Of a stretch of DNA of 64,000 bases, positions 8,077-17,196 are shown piece by piece (within the stretch, counting starts at the first letter, position 1; each line of letters opens with the position of its first letter). The notes beneath the pieces were generated by a model, which had not been told where the DNA came from, made no database searches, and worked only from the letters and a program-made list of their open reading frames with translations. A program made the translations under genes and the position numbers. This stretch comes from Runella zeae DSM 19591 (GTDB taxonomy: Bacteria; Bacteroidota; Bacteroidia; Cytophagales; Spirosomataceae), in contig NZ_KE384036.1 of the NCBI RefSeq assembly GCF_000423565.1, forward strand, positions 434,001 through 498,000, given 5' to 3'.

Positions 8077-10257
8077 TTATTGTCCAGGATGATAAGTTCG
8101 TTCTGCATTCTTCAGAACATCTTCTTTGTAAAACAATACCTCTTTAAATTTCCCTTTGGCATACATCTCACTTTGGTCGTTGAAATGTTTTGAAGCAGGG
8201 TCGCCGCTTTCTCCACCTGCCAACAGTGACTTAGCTTTGATACGTGGACCAAATTCTATCGCACAAATGAAACTATTTCCACTCACTCCGTAGCGTTTTT
8301 GTGTACCAGCATACGGACGACTATTGTAAGAGGGAAGCATCCCCCACATAGCCGAAGCAAAACCCACCGGAATACTCGGCTGATTGTCATCGTATTTGCT
8401 CTGAATATCTCCCGTTAATCTTTGAAAACGATTGATTTCCCCCCAAGGCATGTTCCATTTTCCAAAGCGCGTTTTGAGTTCACCAAGTGTCGTAACAAAA
8501 GGCGTAATCAACTGAGAAGGTGTAGCCGAAGCCACAAAGCGTTTGGTATTTTGTACTTGATCGGCTTCACCTTCGTTGATGTATAGCCGCATGATGGTAG
8601 GGGTCAATTTTTGTGCCCATTCGATAGCCAAAGTTGCCGCTATGGATTGTTCAGAAGTATGATAATCCCACTTTCTTAATATATCCATCGGCGCAGCCAA
8701 CTGCGCATACAGCGAATCTGTCGGTTTTATACTTTGGTCAAAAGCTTTTACAAGGGCAGGAATCAATACCTCAAAAGCCGACAAATAGGTATCATAGCCC
8801 GCTTCAATGACTTTGTCGATAGTATAACCCGACCCCGCACTCAATACGCGCACCGCATTTACGCCACGGAAGTTTTCACCGTCAGGAGCCATATAGGCTG
8901 GATAATCCGATTTTTTGGGGCTATTTTCACCGGCGGCAGTATAAGGCGTCGAATTGCAGTTTTGTAACCATCCGTTGGCAGGATTATAAATATGCACCGT
9001 CTCATCCACCGAATGTAGTCCTTTCCACTCGGTAGTAGCTACACTCCCATCCATTACTTTCGACCAATTCATGCTTTTGTCGCGTACGGGTACGTAGTTT
9101 CCGTGCCAATAGGCGATGTTTCCTTTATTATCAGCAAAAACCGTACTGTTGGAAGTATTTGCTTTCAAATCCATCACTTTTTTGTAATCATCAAATCCTT
9201 TTGCTTTGGTGCGTTGCCAGCTTTGTATCAAGCTCGTCAGGGAGCGATTAAACGAACGGAGGCTTACCCATTTGCCATCTCTTTTGGCCATAATCGGCCC
9301 ATGATGCGTATAGTATATTGTAAAAGTTTTAGACTTCAACACCGTTCCGTCTAAGTATTTAATTGTGATTTGCTTTTCCGTAACAGGTTTTAATTTTTGC
9401 TCGTATTCATAAAAAAACGTATTGCCTTTTTTAACAACCTTTTCGGCATACATATCTGCTACATCTACGTTGCAAGAAGTGTGCATCCAACCACAATATT
9501 GGTTAAAACCCTGATAGACAAAAAATTGCCCCCATGTCACTGCTCCATAGGCATGCAAGCCTTCTTCGCTTACGACTTGTACCTCAGGACGGAAATAAAA
9601 CGTAACGTGTGGATTGATGTACAAAATGGCATTGCCTGAGGCTGTTTTGGAAGGCGCGAACGCAAAGCCGTTAGAACCTGTTTGATACTCTGGGTCTTTG
9701 GGTTCGGGAATCGCTGCCGTAGCCTCACCCGAATAAAAATTTTTGAGGTCGGTCACCGTCAAGTCAGCCGTACTAATAGCCCCAATACTCCCGTCGGTCC
9801 AAAGTAATGGATACCAAGGTTGAAACTTTGTCAAGAGACGGGGTTTTATTTGCGGATTTTTGTGCAAAAAGAAATTGATACCATCGGCGTACGCGTTCAA
9901 TAGTTTTTTGAGCCAAGGAGCTGCTTTTTTGTAGTCTGCTATGGCCTCAGTAGTATCGATAAGTAGCCTGATTTGCAAATCGTTGTACAAGTCTTTTTCT
10001 CCATTTAGCTCTGAGAGTCGGCCTAATTTTTCGATATAGTTGAGTTCTACCCGTTTAAAATCATCTTCACATTGAGCATACAAAAGTCCAAAAACCGCAT
10101 CGGCGTCGCTTTTGCCATAAATATGCGGAATACCCCAATTATCGCGCACAATAGTGACCCGATTGGCTTGTTGCTGGTATCGAGTGAGTTCAGCGGTGGT
10201 AAAACGCTGCCCCCATACAAAAGTAGGCAGGAGACACAGTAAGAAGAGTTGTTTCAT
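8077..10257 (-). CDS. Penicillin acylase (Ntn hydrolase) family protein
   Basis: 726 residues with signal peptide (cleavage near VWGQR, residue 16). This is a member of the penicillin amidase/AHL acylase family of N-terminal nucleophile hydrolases, made as a precursor and self-cleaved. The predicted new N-terminus is S195 in YQTGSNGFAF, within the classical (G)SN junction. The alpha part carries VTIVRDNWGIPHIYGKS and the beta part has INPHVTFYF and the Asn-containing CNVDVADMY segment. It acts in the periplasm on an N-acyl amide. Substrates in the family include penicillin G, acyl-homoserine lactones and other amides; sequence alone does not decide. It is followed closely by the DUF3820 gene. 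Confidence 0.88.
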   Translation of the reverse strand: MKQLFLLCLLPTFVWGQRFTTAELTRYQQQANRVTIVRDNWGIPHIYGKSDADAVFGLLYAQCEDDFKRVELNYIEKLGRLSELNGEKDLYNDLQIRLLIDTTEAIADYKKAAPWLKKLLNAYADGINFFLHKNPQIKPRLLTKFQPWYPLLWTDGSIGAISTADLTVTDLKNFYSGEATAAIPEPKDPEYQTGSNGFAFAPSKTASGNAILYINPHVTFYFRPEVQVVSEEGLHAYGAVTWGQFFVYQGFNQYCGWMHTSCNVDVADMYAEKVVKKGNTFFYEYEQKLKPVTEKQITIKYLDGTVLKSKTFTIYYTHHGPIMAKRDGKWVSLRSFNRSLTSLIQSWQRTKAKGFDDYKKVMDLKANTSNSTVFADNKGNIAYWHGNYVPVRDKSMNWSKVMDGSVATTEWKGLHSVDETVHIYNPANGWLQNCNSTPYTAAGENSPKKSDYPAYMAPDGENFRGVNAVRVLSAGSGYTIDKVIEAGYDTYLSAFEVLIPALVKAFDQSIKPTDSLYAQLAAPMDILRKWDYHTSEQSIAATLAIEWAQKLTPTIMRLYINEGEADQVQNTKRFVASATPSQLITPFVTTLGELKTRFGKWNMPWGEINRFQRLTGDIQSKYDDNQPSIPVGFASAMWGMLPSYNSRPYAGTQKRYGVSGNSFICAIEFGPRIKAKSLLAGGESGDPASKHFNDQSEMYAKGKFKEVLFYKEDVLKNAERTYHPGQ

Positions 10258-10385
10258 AGGTAGAAAAAAGGATGAGGATGTTTGTAGATGAATAATTTTT
10301 AATGATTGCCACGATTATTTGTAGCTTTAGCAAACTTATCAATTACGCCGACAAGCTCAAAACTAAATTTCAACTCAATTTTAGT

Positions 10386-12914
10386 ATGGCTGCCAATCCT
10401 TATCCTTTTGAAGGGCTTTCTGACAATGAAGTGGTAGTTTCTCGTCAAAAAAATGGTGACAATTCTCTCCAAAAAAACACCAACAATGCTTGGCTAGGCT
10501 CACTCAAAGATGCCGTCACAGAGCCGATGTTTTTATTGTTGGTAGCCTGCACTGTCATTTATTTTTCGTTGGGCGAAACATCCGAAGGTTTTTTCATGCT
10601 AGGGGCCATTGTGCTAGTATCCACGATTTCGTTTTACCAAGATTCGCGTAGCAAAAAAGCATTGGAAGCACTTAAAAGCTTTTCGCAAGCAGCGGCCAAC
10701 GTGATTCGCAACAATCAACTCGCTGAAATCTCTGTCGATGAGGTAGTGGTGGGCGATTATGTAGTGGTCTCGGAAGGTGAGCTTGTGCCTGCCGATGGGA
10801 AAGTAAAACAAATCAATGACTTCTCTATCAATGAATCTCTTCTCACGGGCGAAGCATTTGCGATTCATAAAGAACTCAATACAGCCGATAATAGCGAAGT
10901 ATATCGAGGCTCATTGGTGCAGTCGGGTCAATGTATATTTGAAGTAACAGCCGTTGGAGTCCACACCAAGCTAGGTCAAATTGGCAAGTCTCTTCAAGAA
11001 ATTGAAACCGAAAAAACACCCCTTCAATTACAAATCGAAAACTTCGTCAAAAAAATGGCGGCCGTGGGCATAGTAGTTTTCCTGTTGATTTGGGGGATTA
11101 ATTATTTCCAATCGCGCGATATTTTGGCAAGCTTACTCAAAGGGCTTACCATTGCAATGTCGGTATTGCCCGAAGAAATCCCCGTGGCTTTTGCCACTTT
11201 TATGGCTTTGGGGGCGTGGCGGTTGATGCAGCAAGGGGTGATTGTGAAACAAACCCAAACTGTCGAGGCGCTCGGTTCGGCGACTGTCATTTGTACCGAC
11301 AAAACGGGCACTATCACCGAAAACAAAATGGAGCTTCATCGGATTTATGTGTTTGAAACTGACCAAACTCTTGCTCCTCAACAATGGCACGAAGCGGCGG
11401 CCCAACGGCTTATCGCTACCGCGATGTGGGCCAGCGAACCCGTACCTTTTGACCCTATGGAGAAGGCACTTCACGAAATCTATCAACGATTGGCCTCCGT
11501 CGACGAGCGCCCTCTTTACAAATTTATCCATGAATATCCCCTTTCGGGCAAGCCTCCTATGATGACTCATATCTTTGAAAATGAGGCTCATCAACGCATC
11601 GTCGCTTGCAAAGGAGCCCCCGAAGGGATTATCCAACTCGCGCAGCTTTCTGAAAAGGAGCAGTCACATTGTCGTCAGAAAATAGCCACCCTAGCCTCTG
11701 ATGGTCTCCGAGTACTAGGCGTAGGCATTGCCTCTTATGACGGCGAAGTTTTTCCCGAAGAACAACAAGATTTTTCGTTCAAATTTTTAGGATTGGTTGG
11801 TTTTTATGACCCTCCTAAACCCAACATTGGGCATGTTTTCAAGCAATTTTATGATGCCGGAATTCAGGTCAAAATCATCACAGGCGACAACTCCCTCACT
11901 ACGGCGGCTATTGCCAAGCAAGCGCATTTTCGCAGTTCCACGCCCCCGATTACCGGGCAAGAACTTCTCCAACTAGATGCCGACACACAAGCCCGTAAGA
12001 TTGCCGAAACGAGCATTTTTACGCGTATGTTTCCAGAAGTCAAACTAAAGATTATCAACACCTTAAAAACCCAACACCAAATAGTAGGTATGACAGGCGA
12101 CGGAGTCAATGATGGGCCAGCGCTCAAGGCGGCCCACATCGGCATTGCTATGGGTAAGCGCGGCTCCGAGATTGCCAAGCAAGCTTCCTCGCTGATTTTA
12201 ATGGACGATGATTTCGGAAAAATGGTGGATGCCGTAGCCATGGGTCGAAAAATTTATAATAACCTCAAAAAAGCCATTCAGTATATTATCTCCATTCATA
12301 TTCCTATCATTTTGACAGTGGCTATTCCGCTGATTTTGGGGTGGGCCTATCCCGCGATTTTCACGCCCGTTCATGTTATTTTTTTGGAACTCATCATGGG
12401 GCCAACTTGCTCGATTGTTTATGAAAACGAGCCTCTTGAAAAAAACAGCATGCGCCAACCACCCCGCCCCCTTACTGATACGTTTTTGAGCCTTAAAGAA
12501 TTATCTATCAGCATCATACAAGGGTTCATCATTACCCTTGGCACTTTGATGGCTTACCAATATGCCCTTCATCAGGGTTATGATGAACCCCTTACTCGTA
12601 CAATAGTTTTTACGACTTTGGTAATCGCCAATGTATTTTTGACCTTGGTCAATCGCTCCTTTCGTGAATCGCTCTTGACGAGTTTTCAGTACAAAAACAA
12701 CCTCTTACTAGGCATTATTTTATTGACCGTGCTGATGCTGTTTGCTTTGATTTATATACCATTGTTTGCTGATTTTTTCCAGTTATCTCCTTTGTCTAGC
12801 AAAGACTTTGGTATCTCTTCGGCGATTGGTTTTTTGGCCACAGTATGGTTTGAAATCTACAAATGGCAAAAAAGACAAAAAGCCGATAAACCTACACCCC
12901 ACTCAATATCTTAA
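10386..12914 (+). CDS. Cation-translocating P-type ATPase (P2-like)
   Basis: 842 residues from the ATG at 10386. An in-frame ATG at 10302 would add 28 residues unlike the family start, whereas MAANPYPFEGLSDNEV matches it. P-type hallmarks are present: actuator loop LTGEAF (TGES variant), M4 SVLPEEIPV, phosphorylation site CTDKTGTITE (D305), nucleotide-binding KGAPEG, TGDGVND hinge, and C-terminal transmembrane helices including LELIMGPTCSIVYENEP. No heavy-metal-binding N-terminal domain and no CPx motif, so it is P2-like (calcium or other light cation) rather than a copper or zinc pump. The ion is not predictable. It stands alone between divergent penicillin acylase and co-directional uvrC. 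Confidence 0.88.
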   Translation: MAANPYPFEGLSDNEVVVSRQKNGDNSLQKNTNNAWLGSLKDAVTEPMFLLLVACTVIYFSLGETSEGFFMLGAIVLVSTISFYQDSRSKKALEALKSFSQAAANVIRNNQLAEISVDEVVVGDYVVVSEGELVPADGKVKQINDFSINESLLTGEAFAIHKELNTADNSEVYRGSLVQSGQCIFEVTAVGVHTKLGQIGKSLQEIETEKTPLQLQIENFVKKMAAVGIVVFLLIWGINYFQSRDILASLLKGLTIAMSVLPEEIPVAFATFMALGAWRLMQQGVIVKQTQTVEALGSATVICTDKTGTITENKMELHRIYVFETDQTLAPQQWHEAAAQRLIATAMWASEPVPFDPMEKALHEIYQRLASVDERPLYKFIHEYPLSGKPPMMTHIFENEAHQRIVACKGAPEGIIQLAQLSEKEQSHCRQKIATLASDGLRVLGVGIASYDGEVFPEEQQDFSFKFLGLVGFYDPPKPNIGHVFKQFYDAGIQVKIITGDNSLTTAAIAKQAHFRSSTPPITGQELLQLDADTQARKIAETSIFTRMFPEVKLKIINTLKTQHQIVGMTGDGVNDGPALKAAHIGIAMGKRGSEIAKQASSLILMDDDFGKMVDAVAMGRKIYNNLKKAIQYIISIHIPIILTVAIPLILGWAYPAIFTPVHVIFLELIMGPTCSIVYENEPLEKNSMRQPPRPLTDTFLSLKELSISIIQGFIITLGTLMAYQYALHQGYDEPLTRTIVFTTLVIANVFLTLVNRSFRESLLTSFQYKNNLLLGIILLTVLMLFALIYIPLFADFFQLSPLSSKDFGISSAIGFLATVWFEIYKWQKRQKADKPTPHSIS

Positions 12915-13001
12915 AATCCACTTTTTGATTGGGGACAAACTTTAGGTATTTTGTGTTTAAGAAGTATTCATTTAAGATAAAAATCAGGAGCAACCACCGA
13001 T

Positions 13002-14807
13002 ATGTCTGTTTTTGACGCCAAAGCCGAGTTAGCCAAAATCCCCTCTGAACCAGGAGTTTACCGTTATTTTAGCGAAGAAGAAGAAATTATTTACGTAGGA
13101 AAAGCCAAAAATCTCCGCAATCGGGTAAGTAGTTATTTTATCAAAAATCACCCCGACCGCAAAACCCGCCGCTTGGTAAGTCAGATTAGGCGTATCGAAT
13201 ATACCATTGTTCATACAGAATTTGACGCTTTATTGCTCGAAAATCAGCTCATCAAAAAATACCAGCCGCGCTTCAATATTCTCTTGCGCGACGATAAATC
13301 TTATCCTTTTATCAAGGTCTTTAACGAACCTTTTCCGCGCGTTGAAAGTACTCGGAGGGTAGAGAAAAAGACGGGTACTTTTTATGGCCCTTTTGCCAAC
13401 GTAAAGGGTATGTATCATCTGCTTGATATGTTTCGCGAATTGTATACTTTGCGGACTTGCTCCCTCAACCTTACCCCCCAAAATATCGAAGATGGCAAGT
13501 TTAAGGTCTGCATGGAATACCACCTCAAACGCTGCAAAGGCCCCTGCGAAGGCAAACAACCACGCGAAGAATACGAAGAAGAAATCGCCCAGATTCATCA
13601 AATATTGAAAGGGCAACTCACTATTCCGCAGCAGTATTTCAAAAAAAATATGATGGAAGCTGCCGAAAAATTGGAGTTTGAGAAGGCTCACCAATGGAAG
13701 CAAAAGCTCGAAACCTTACAAAATTTCCAAGCCAAATCGACGGTAGTAAATCCCAAAATTGGCAATGTGGACATCATAGCGATTGCCTCGGACGAAGAAG
13801 CGGCCTACGTCAATTATCTCAAAATCGTCAATGGCTATATCAACGGTGCCCAAACCCTCGAAATCAAGAAAAAACTCGACGAAACCGACGAGGAAATCTT
13901 GGCACTCGTGCTTTTTGAAATGCGCACCACCTTTGAAAGCGACGCCAAAGAAATCATTTCCAATATCGATATCAGCGTAGATTTTAAAGCCGAAATCACC
14001 ATTCCCAAAATTGGTGATAAACGGAGTTTGCTGGATATGGCGCTCAAAAACGTTCATTTTTTCCGTAAAGAAAAAGCCGAACGCAAGCTCATCGAAGCAA
14101 GTGCCACTACCAATCGCCGCGACCGTGTTTTGATTAAACTCAAAGCTGATTTACAACTTAAAAGCCTCCCACGGCATATCGAATGTTTTGACAACTCCAA
14201 TATCCAAGGCACTAATCCCGTAGCGGCGATGGTGTGTTTTAAAGAAGGGCGACCTTCTAAGAAAGATTATCGACATTTTACCATCAAAACCGTAGTAGGG
14301 CCTAATGACTTTGCGAGTATGCACGAAGTAGTGACGCGGCGCTATACACGCTTACTCGAAGAGCAAGCCGAGCTCCCCGATTTGATTGTCATAGATGGTG
14401 GCAAAGGCCAATTGAGTGCCGCTTGCGATGCGCTCAAGGGCATTGGGCTATACGGCAAAATACCTATCGTAGGGATTGCCAAGCGCCTCGAAGAAATCTA
14501 CTTTCCCGAAGATACTCTGCCGCTTTATATCGACAAAAAATCAGAATCACTGCGGCTTATTCAACAAATCCGCGACGAAGCGCACCGCTTTGCCATCACT
14601 TATCACCGCGACAAGCGGAGTAGAGCGGCGATTGTGAGCGAATTAGAAAACATAGAGGGAATCGGCAAAAAAACTGCCGCCAACCTCCTCAAAGAATTTA
14701 GAAGCGTAAAGGCTATTCGCGAGGCAGAAGAAGAAAAAATTGCGGAGTTTGTAGGAAAAGACAAAGCCCACAAAGTCAAAGAATATTTTGCCAATATAGA
14801 GCAGTAA
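13002..14807 (+). CDS. uvrC: Excinuclease ABC subunit C
   Basis: 601 residues, the usual UvrC length. It makes the two incisions flanking a lesion in nucleotide excision repair with UvrA and UvrB. Domains in order: GIY-YIG nuclease (PGVYRYFSEEEEIIYVGKAKN, residues about 17-40, cutting 3' of the lesion); Cys-rich segment RTCSLNLT ... CMEYHLKRCKGPCEG (about 155-185); UVR motif (about 205-240); RNase H-like endonuclease (IECFDNSNIQGTNPVA, about 400) with IDGGKGQLSA; C-terminal helix-hairpin-helix ENIEGIGKKTAANLL. A hairpin terminator at 14819 ends the transcript. Confidence 0.97.
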   Translation: MSVFDAKAELAKIPSEPGVYRYFSEEEEIIYVGKAKNLRNRVSSYFIKNHPDRKTRRLVSQIRRIEYTIVHTEFDALLLENQLIKKYQPRFNILLRDDKSYPFIKVFNEPFPRVESTRRVEKKTGTFYGPFANVKGMYHLLDMFRELYTLRTCSLNLTPQNIEDGKFKVCMEYHLKRCKGPCEGKQPREEYEEEIAQIHQILKGQLTIPQQYFKKNMMEAAEKLEFEKAHQWKQKLETLQNFQAKSTVVNPKIGNVDIIAIASDEEAAYVNYLKIVNGYINGAQTLEIKKKLDETDEEILALVLFEMRTTFESDAKEIISNIDISVDFKAEITIPKIGDKRSLLDMALKNVHFFRKEKAERKLIEASATTNRRDRVLIKLKADLQLKSLPRHIECFDNSNIQGTNPVAAMVCFKEGRPSKKDYRHFTIKTVVGPNDFASMHEVVTRRYTRLLEEQAELPDLIVIDGGKGQLSAACDALKGIGLYGKIPIVGIAKRLEEIYFPEDTLPLYIDKKSESLRLIQQIRDEAHRFAITYHRDKRSRAAIVSELENIEGIGKKTAANLLKEFRSVKAIREAEEEKIAEFVGKDKAHKVKEYFANIEQ

Positions 14808-14818
14808 TTTTGAAATAT

Positions 14819-14860
14819 ACTTGGCAAGTTTAAGCATCCAACCAATAAAACTTGCCAAGT
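14819..14860 (+). terminator. Rho-independent terminator of uvrC
   Basis: 13-bp perfect stem ACTTGGCAAGTTT / AAACTTGCCAAGT with a 16-nt loop, followed by TTTTCTTCTTC. It also lies just past the stop of the convergent secreted-protein gene. Confidence 0.75.
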
Positions 14861-14869
14861 TTTCTTCTT

Positions 14870-15247
14870 CTATTTTAGCCTTACTGCCTTTGCCTCAAAC
14901 ATATTCATGAGGGTTCCTTTGAGATTGTTGTCATCTACTTTGCTAAGGTCGATGTTGACATCATACCCTTGGGTAGAGAAGTAAATTGTAATTTTTCCGT
15001 CGCCTTCTTCAATCGTGGTCGGAATCTTCTCTTTGTTGTCTCCGGTGGGCATTTCTAACTCTCCTTTCAGTTTGCCGTCTTTGCGGCTCAACTCAGTTGC
15101 AAATTTAGCATCACCGTTGGGTGTACCTACTACCAAAATCTCCCATTTCCCCACAAAAAAGTCAGTGGCAGGCTTATCAGTTTGTGCAAATCCTTGAAGG
15201 ACTACCCCAACCACAAATGCGAGAGCGAATACAATTGATTTTTTCAT
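14870..15247 (-). CDS. Small secreted protein, copy B of a tandem pair (function unknown)
   Basis: 125 residues with signal peptide (MKKSIVFALAFVVGVVLQGFAQ). The mature part runs FFVGKWEILVVGTPNGDAKF, ELSRKDGKLKGELEMP, then alternating beta strands and KGTLMNMFEAKAVRLK. The same plan occurs in the gene at 15333 (FYAGKWEIAVAGTPRGDIVF ... TRKDGKLTGELV ... KGALMSFEANAKRVK), so the two are tandem paralogues. The GKWE start and repeated beta hairpins suggest a small lipocalin-like beta barrel in the periplasm; this is inference. Gap to the upstream copy is 85 bp, so they may be co-transcribed. Confidence 0.75.
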   Translation of the reverse strand: MKKSIVFALAFVVGVVLQGFAQTDKPATDFFVGKWEILVVGTPNGDAKFATELSRKDGKLKGELEMPTGDNKEKIPTTIEEGDGKITIYFSTQGYDVNIDLSKVDDNNLKGTLMNMFEAKAVRLK

Positions 15248-15332
15248 TGGATTGATTTGTTAAATTGATTTTTAAGTTGGATTCGAGACAGGTTATACCG
15301 GTTTTAGTGATTCATAGACAACTTTCCTCAAG

Positions 15333-15701
15333 TTATTCTTTCACTCTTTTGGCATTTGCTTCAAAACTCATGAGTGCCCCTTTGAGCGTGTTGTTGTCTA
15401 TTTTATCTAAATCAATCGAAATCTCTCCTCCTTGGGAAGACTCAAAATAGATGACCAATTTTTTATCGCTTTCTTCAATTTTAGTAATAGGGCGTTTGGT
15501 GTCATCTGTTACCAATTCACCTGTGAGTTTGCCGTCTTTTCGTGTCAAGTTGGTCTTAAATACAATATCACCACGCGGTGTACCTGCTACGGCAATCTCC
15601 CATTTGCCGGCATAAAAATCTGCGGAAGCCGTGGACTGTGAAAATCCATTAAAGACGACACTAAAAAATAGTGTAAGCGTAATAACAAGTAGCTTTTTCA
15701 T
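15333..15701 (-). CDS. Small secreted protein, copy A of a tandem pair (function unknown)
   Basis: 122 residues with signal peptide (MKKLLVITLTLFFSVVFNGFSQ). It is a paralogue of the downstream gene at 14870, with conserved GKWEIAVAGTPRGD, TRKDGKLTGEL, IDLDKIDNNTLKGALMS and a basic end. Secreted and probably periplasmic; possibly lipocalin-like by strand pattern, without a recognised catalytic motif. Its promoter (-7 TAATTTTG at 15735-15742) is followed upstream by the 31-bp palindrome at 15752-15782. It is divergent from the Nudix-type regulator. Confidence 0.75.
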   Translation of the reverse strand: MKKLLVITLTLFFSVVFNGFSQSTASADFYAGKWEIAVAGTPRGDIVFKTNLTRKDGKLTGELVTDDTKRPITKIEESDKKLVIYFESSQGGEISIDLDKIDNNTLKGALMSFEANAKRVKE

Positions 15702-15734
15702 TTGTCAACATTTGTTTTTGTAACTATTTCAAGG

Positions 15735-15742
15735 CAAAATTA
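15735..15742 (-). promoter_or_regulatory. -7 promoter element (TAATTTTG) of the secreted pair
   Basis: Read on the minus strand, TAATTTTG matches TAnnTTTG and sits 33 bp before the ATG at 15701. The palindrome at 15752-15782 begins 9 bp upstream and would cover the -33 region. Confidence 0.5.
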
Positions 15743-15751
15743 GCAAAAACT

Positions 15752-15782
15752 TTTTTATTGTATAATAATTATACAATAAAAA
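15752..15782. promoter_or_regulatory. 31-bp AT-rich palindrome (operator candidate)
   Basis: Perfect 15-bp arms around one central base: TTTTTATTGTATAAT-A-ATTATACAATAAAAA. It lies over the -33 region of the secreted-pair promoter, in the intergenic space shared with the Nudix-type regulator gene. A terminator is unlikely, since both neighbours diverge from it. The TTGTATAAT/ATTATACAA core is the kind of site expected for a winged-helix dimer. Confidence 0.6.
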
Positions 15783-15909
15783 TTTATAAATTTACTAACC
15801 TCTGTTCGAGTCACAAATTCATTGATTACAAATACGTTATGGCTTTCTCACGGTCAATAACTCAGAATAGAGAGCAGTCCCACATTTTTTAAGAAGTCGA
15901 TAGAAAAAA

Positions 15910-15917
15910 TAATTTTG
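15910..15917 (+). promoter_or_regulatory. -7 promoter element (TAATTTTG) of the Nudix regulator gene
   Basis: TAATTTTG (TAnnTTTG) 57 bp before the ATG at 15975; a second, weaker TTTACTTTGG follows. Confidence 0.4.
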
Positions 15918-15974
15918 CATTTACTTTGGTCTTCAACACACCATTAGAGGCCTGTTGAGACAAGACACTACTTT

Positions 15975-16715
15975 ATGAAAAATCCTAGCCAACAAAATTA
16001 TATCTCCCAAGTATCAATAGACTGTGTCATTTTTGGGTATCACGAACGTCAGCTTAAGGTTTTGATTCCAAAGCTCAATTTTAAAGGTGACTTTTGGGCC
16101 TTACCGGCCGGATTTGTGTATCAAGATGAAGATATAGACCGCGCTGCCAAGCGGATTTTACAAGAACGAACTAGCATTAAAGACATTTACTTAGAGCAAT
16201 TTCATGTATTTGGTAACGCTAGCCGTAACAACAAGGCTTTTTTAGATCAATTAATCGCTAGTAACCCTCATATCGTAGTTTCAAAAAACGACAATCAGCG
16301 GGAATATGAATGGTTTACCCAGCGATTTATTTCGATTGGCTACTATGCTTTAGTAGATATAAACAAAGTGATTCCCCAGAAAATAGATTTGGATCACTCT
16401 ATCGAGTGGTACAATGTGCATTCTTTGCCTCCGATGATTATGGACCATAGCGAAATTGTGGCAAAAGCCCTGACAGCCCTACGGACTGATCTCAATGAAA
16501 AAATCAATGCCTTCAATTTACTACCCGAAAAATTTACGATGAAAGAAGTACAAGAACTTTACGAAACCATCTTCGACAGGCCGTTTGTACGTACCAATTT
16601 CCAGAAAATGATTCTTGAATTAAATGTATTAGAACGCCTCGAAAAGAAATTTACGGGTGCGGCCAACAAAGCGCCTTACTTGTACCGATTCAAAGTCAAA
16701 GATGATATAGGCTAG
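15975..16715 (+). CDS. Nudix-domain transcriptional regulator, NrtR/AraR-like
   Basis: 246 residues. Residues about 10-150 form a Nudix fold (DCVIFGYHERQLKVLIPKLNF ... WALPAGFV) but the Nudix box is degenerate: after GFVYQDEDIDRAAKRILQER the REUXEE glutamates are not in place, as in regulators of this class that bind rather than hydrolyse a ligand. The C-terminal 80 residues (FTMKEVQELYETIFDRPFVR then FQKMILELNVLERL) are a winged helix-turn-helix. Relatives regulate NAD or sugar (arabinose) metabolism; in Bacteroides AraR belongs here. No such pathway adjoins this gene. The palindrome at 15752-15782 is a plausible binding site. Confidence 0.82.
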   Translation: MKNPSQQNYISQVSIDCVIFGYHERQLKVLIPKLNFKGDFWALPAGFVYQDEDIDRAAKRILQERTSIKDIYLEQFHVFGNASRNNKAFLDQLIASNPHIVVSKNDNQREYEWFTQRFISIGYYALVDINKVIPQKIDLDHSIEWYNVHSLPPMIMDHSEIVAKALTALRTDLNEKINAFNLLPEKFTMKEVQELYETIFDRPFVRTNFQKMILELNVLERLEKKFTGAANKAPYLYRFKVKDDIG

Positions 16716-16725
16716 TGGCTTTACT

Positions 16726-17076
16726 TTACTTCTCTAAAACCGATACCTGAGCTTTGATGTCTTCAAACGAAATATCAAAATGAGACGCATCGAAGATACT
16801 TTCGCCCTTGTGAATGATAAGCGCTTGAGGAGATTCGTGCCATACTCCAAACTCCTCCGCTACTTGATTGGAGATAGAACGATTGGCAATCAAATCCAAA
16901 AAATAAGGTTTGAGCGTACCCACTTCTCCTTGTTTCCAATTCCGCTCTAAACGCCCAAGAGTGGCCGAACTAATAGAGCAACGAGTGCTGTGTTTATAAA
17001 TCAAAATCGGGTGTTCAAAAGACTCTTGCTTGATTTCTTCTAATGCCGTAGCGTTGGTAATCTGATGCCAATTCAT
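16726..17076 (-). CDS. ytxJ: Bacillithiol-system redox protein (bacilliredoxin YtxJ-like)
   Basis: 116 residues from the ATG at 17076 (MNWHQITN); a longer reading adds 36 residues unlike the family. It has a thioredoxin-like fold with the monothiol motif KHSTRCSIS (TRCxxS). YtxJ proteins are proposed monothiol bacilliredoxins that remove bacillithiol from mixed disulfides in the cytoplasm. A later IANRSISNQVAEEFGVWHESPQ segment carries the cis-proline region (SPQALII). Divergent from waaA, 10 bp after the Nudix regulator's convergent stop. The organism probably makes bacillithiol. Confidence 0.85.
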   Translation of the reverse strand: MNWHQITNATALEEIKQESFEHPILIYKHSTRCSISSATLGRLERNWKQGEVGTLKPYFLDLIANRSISNQVAEEFGVWHESPQALIIHKGESIFDASHFDISFEDIKAQVSVLEK

Positions 17077-17196
17077 TTTGTCAATTCTTTTATAATGATT
17101 CTTAGAGGAGGAATAAATGTTATTTTTTAGGAGTAAAAGCTCATTTTTAGCGCAATCCCCCTTAGCTTTGCCAACAAAACACAACCTATTCCAAAA

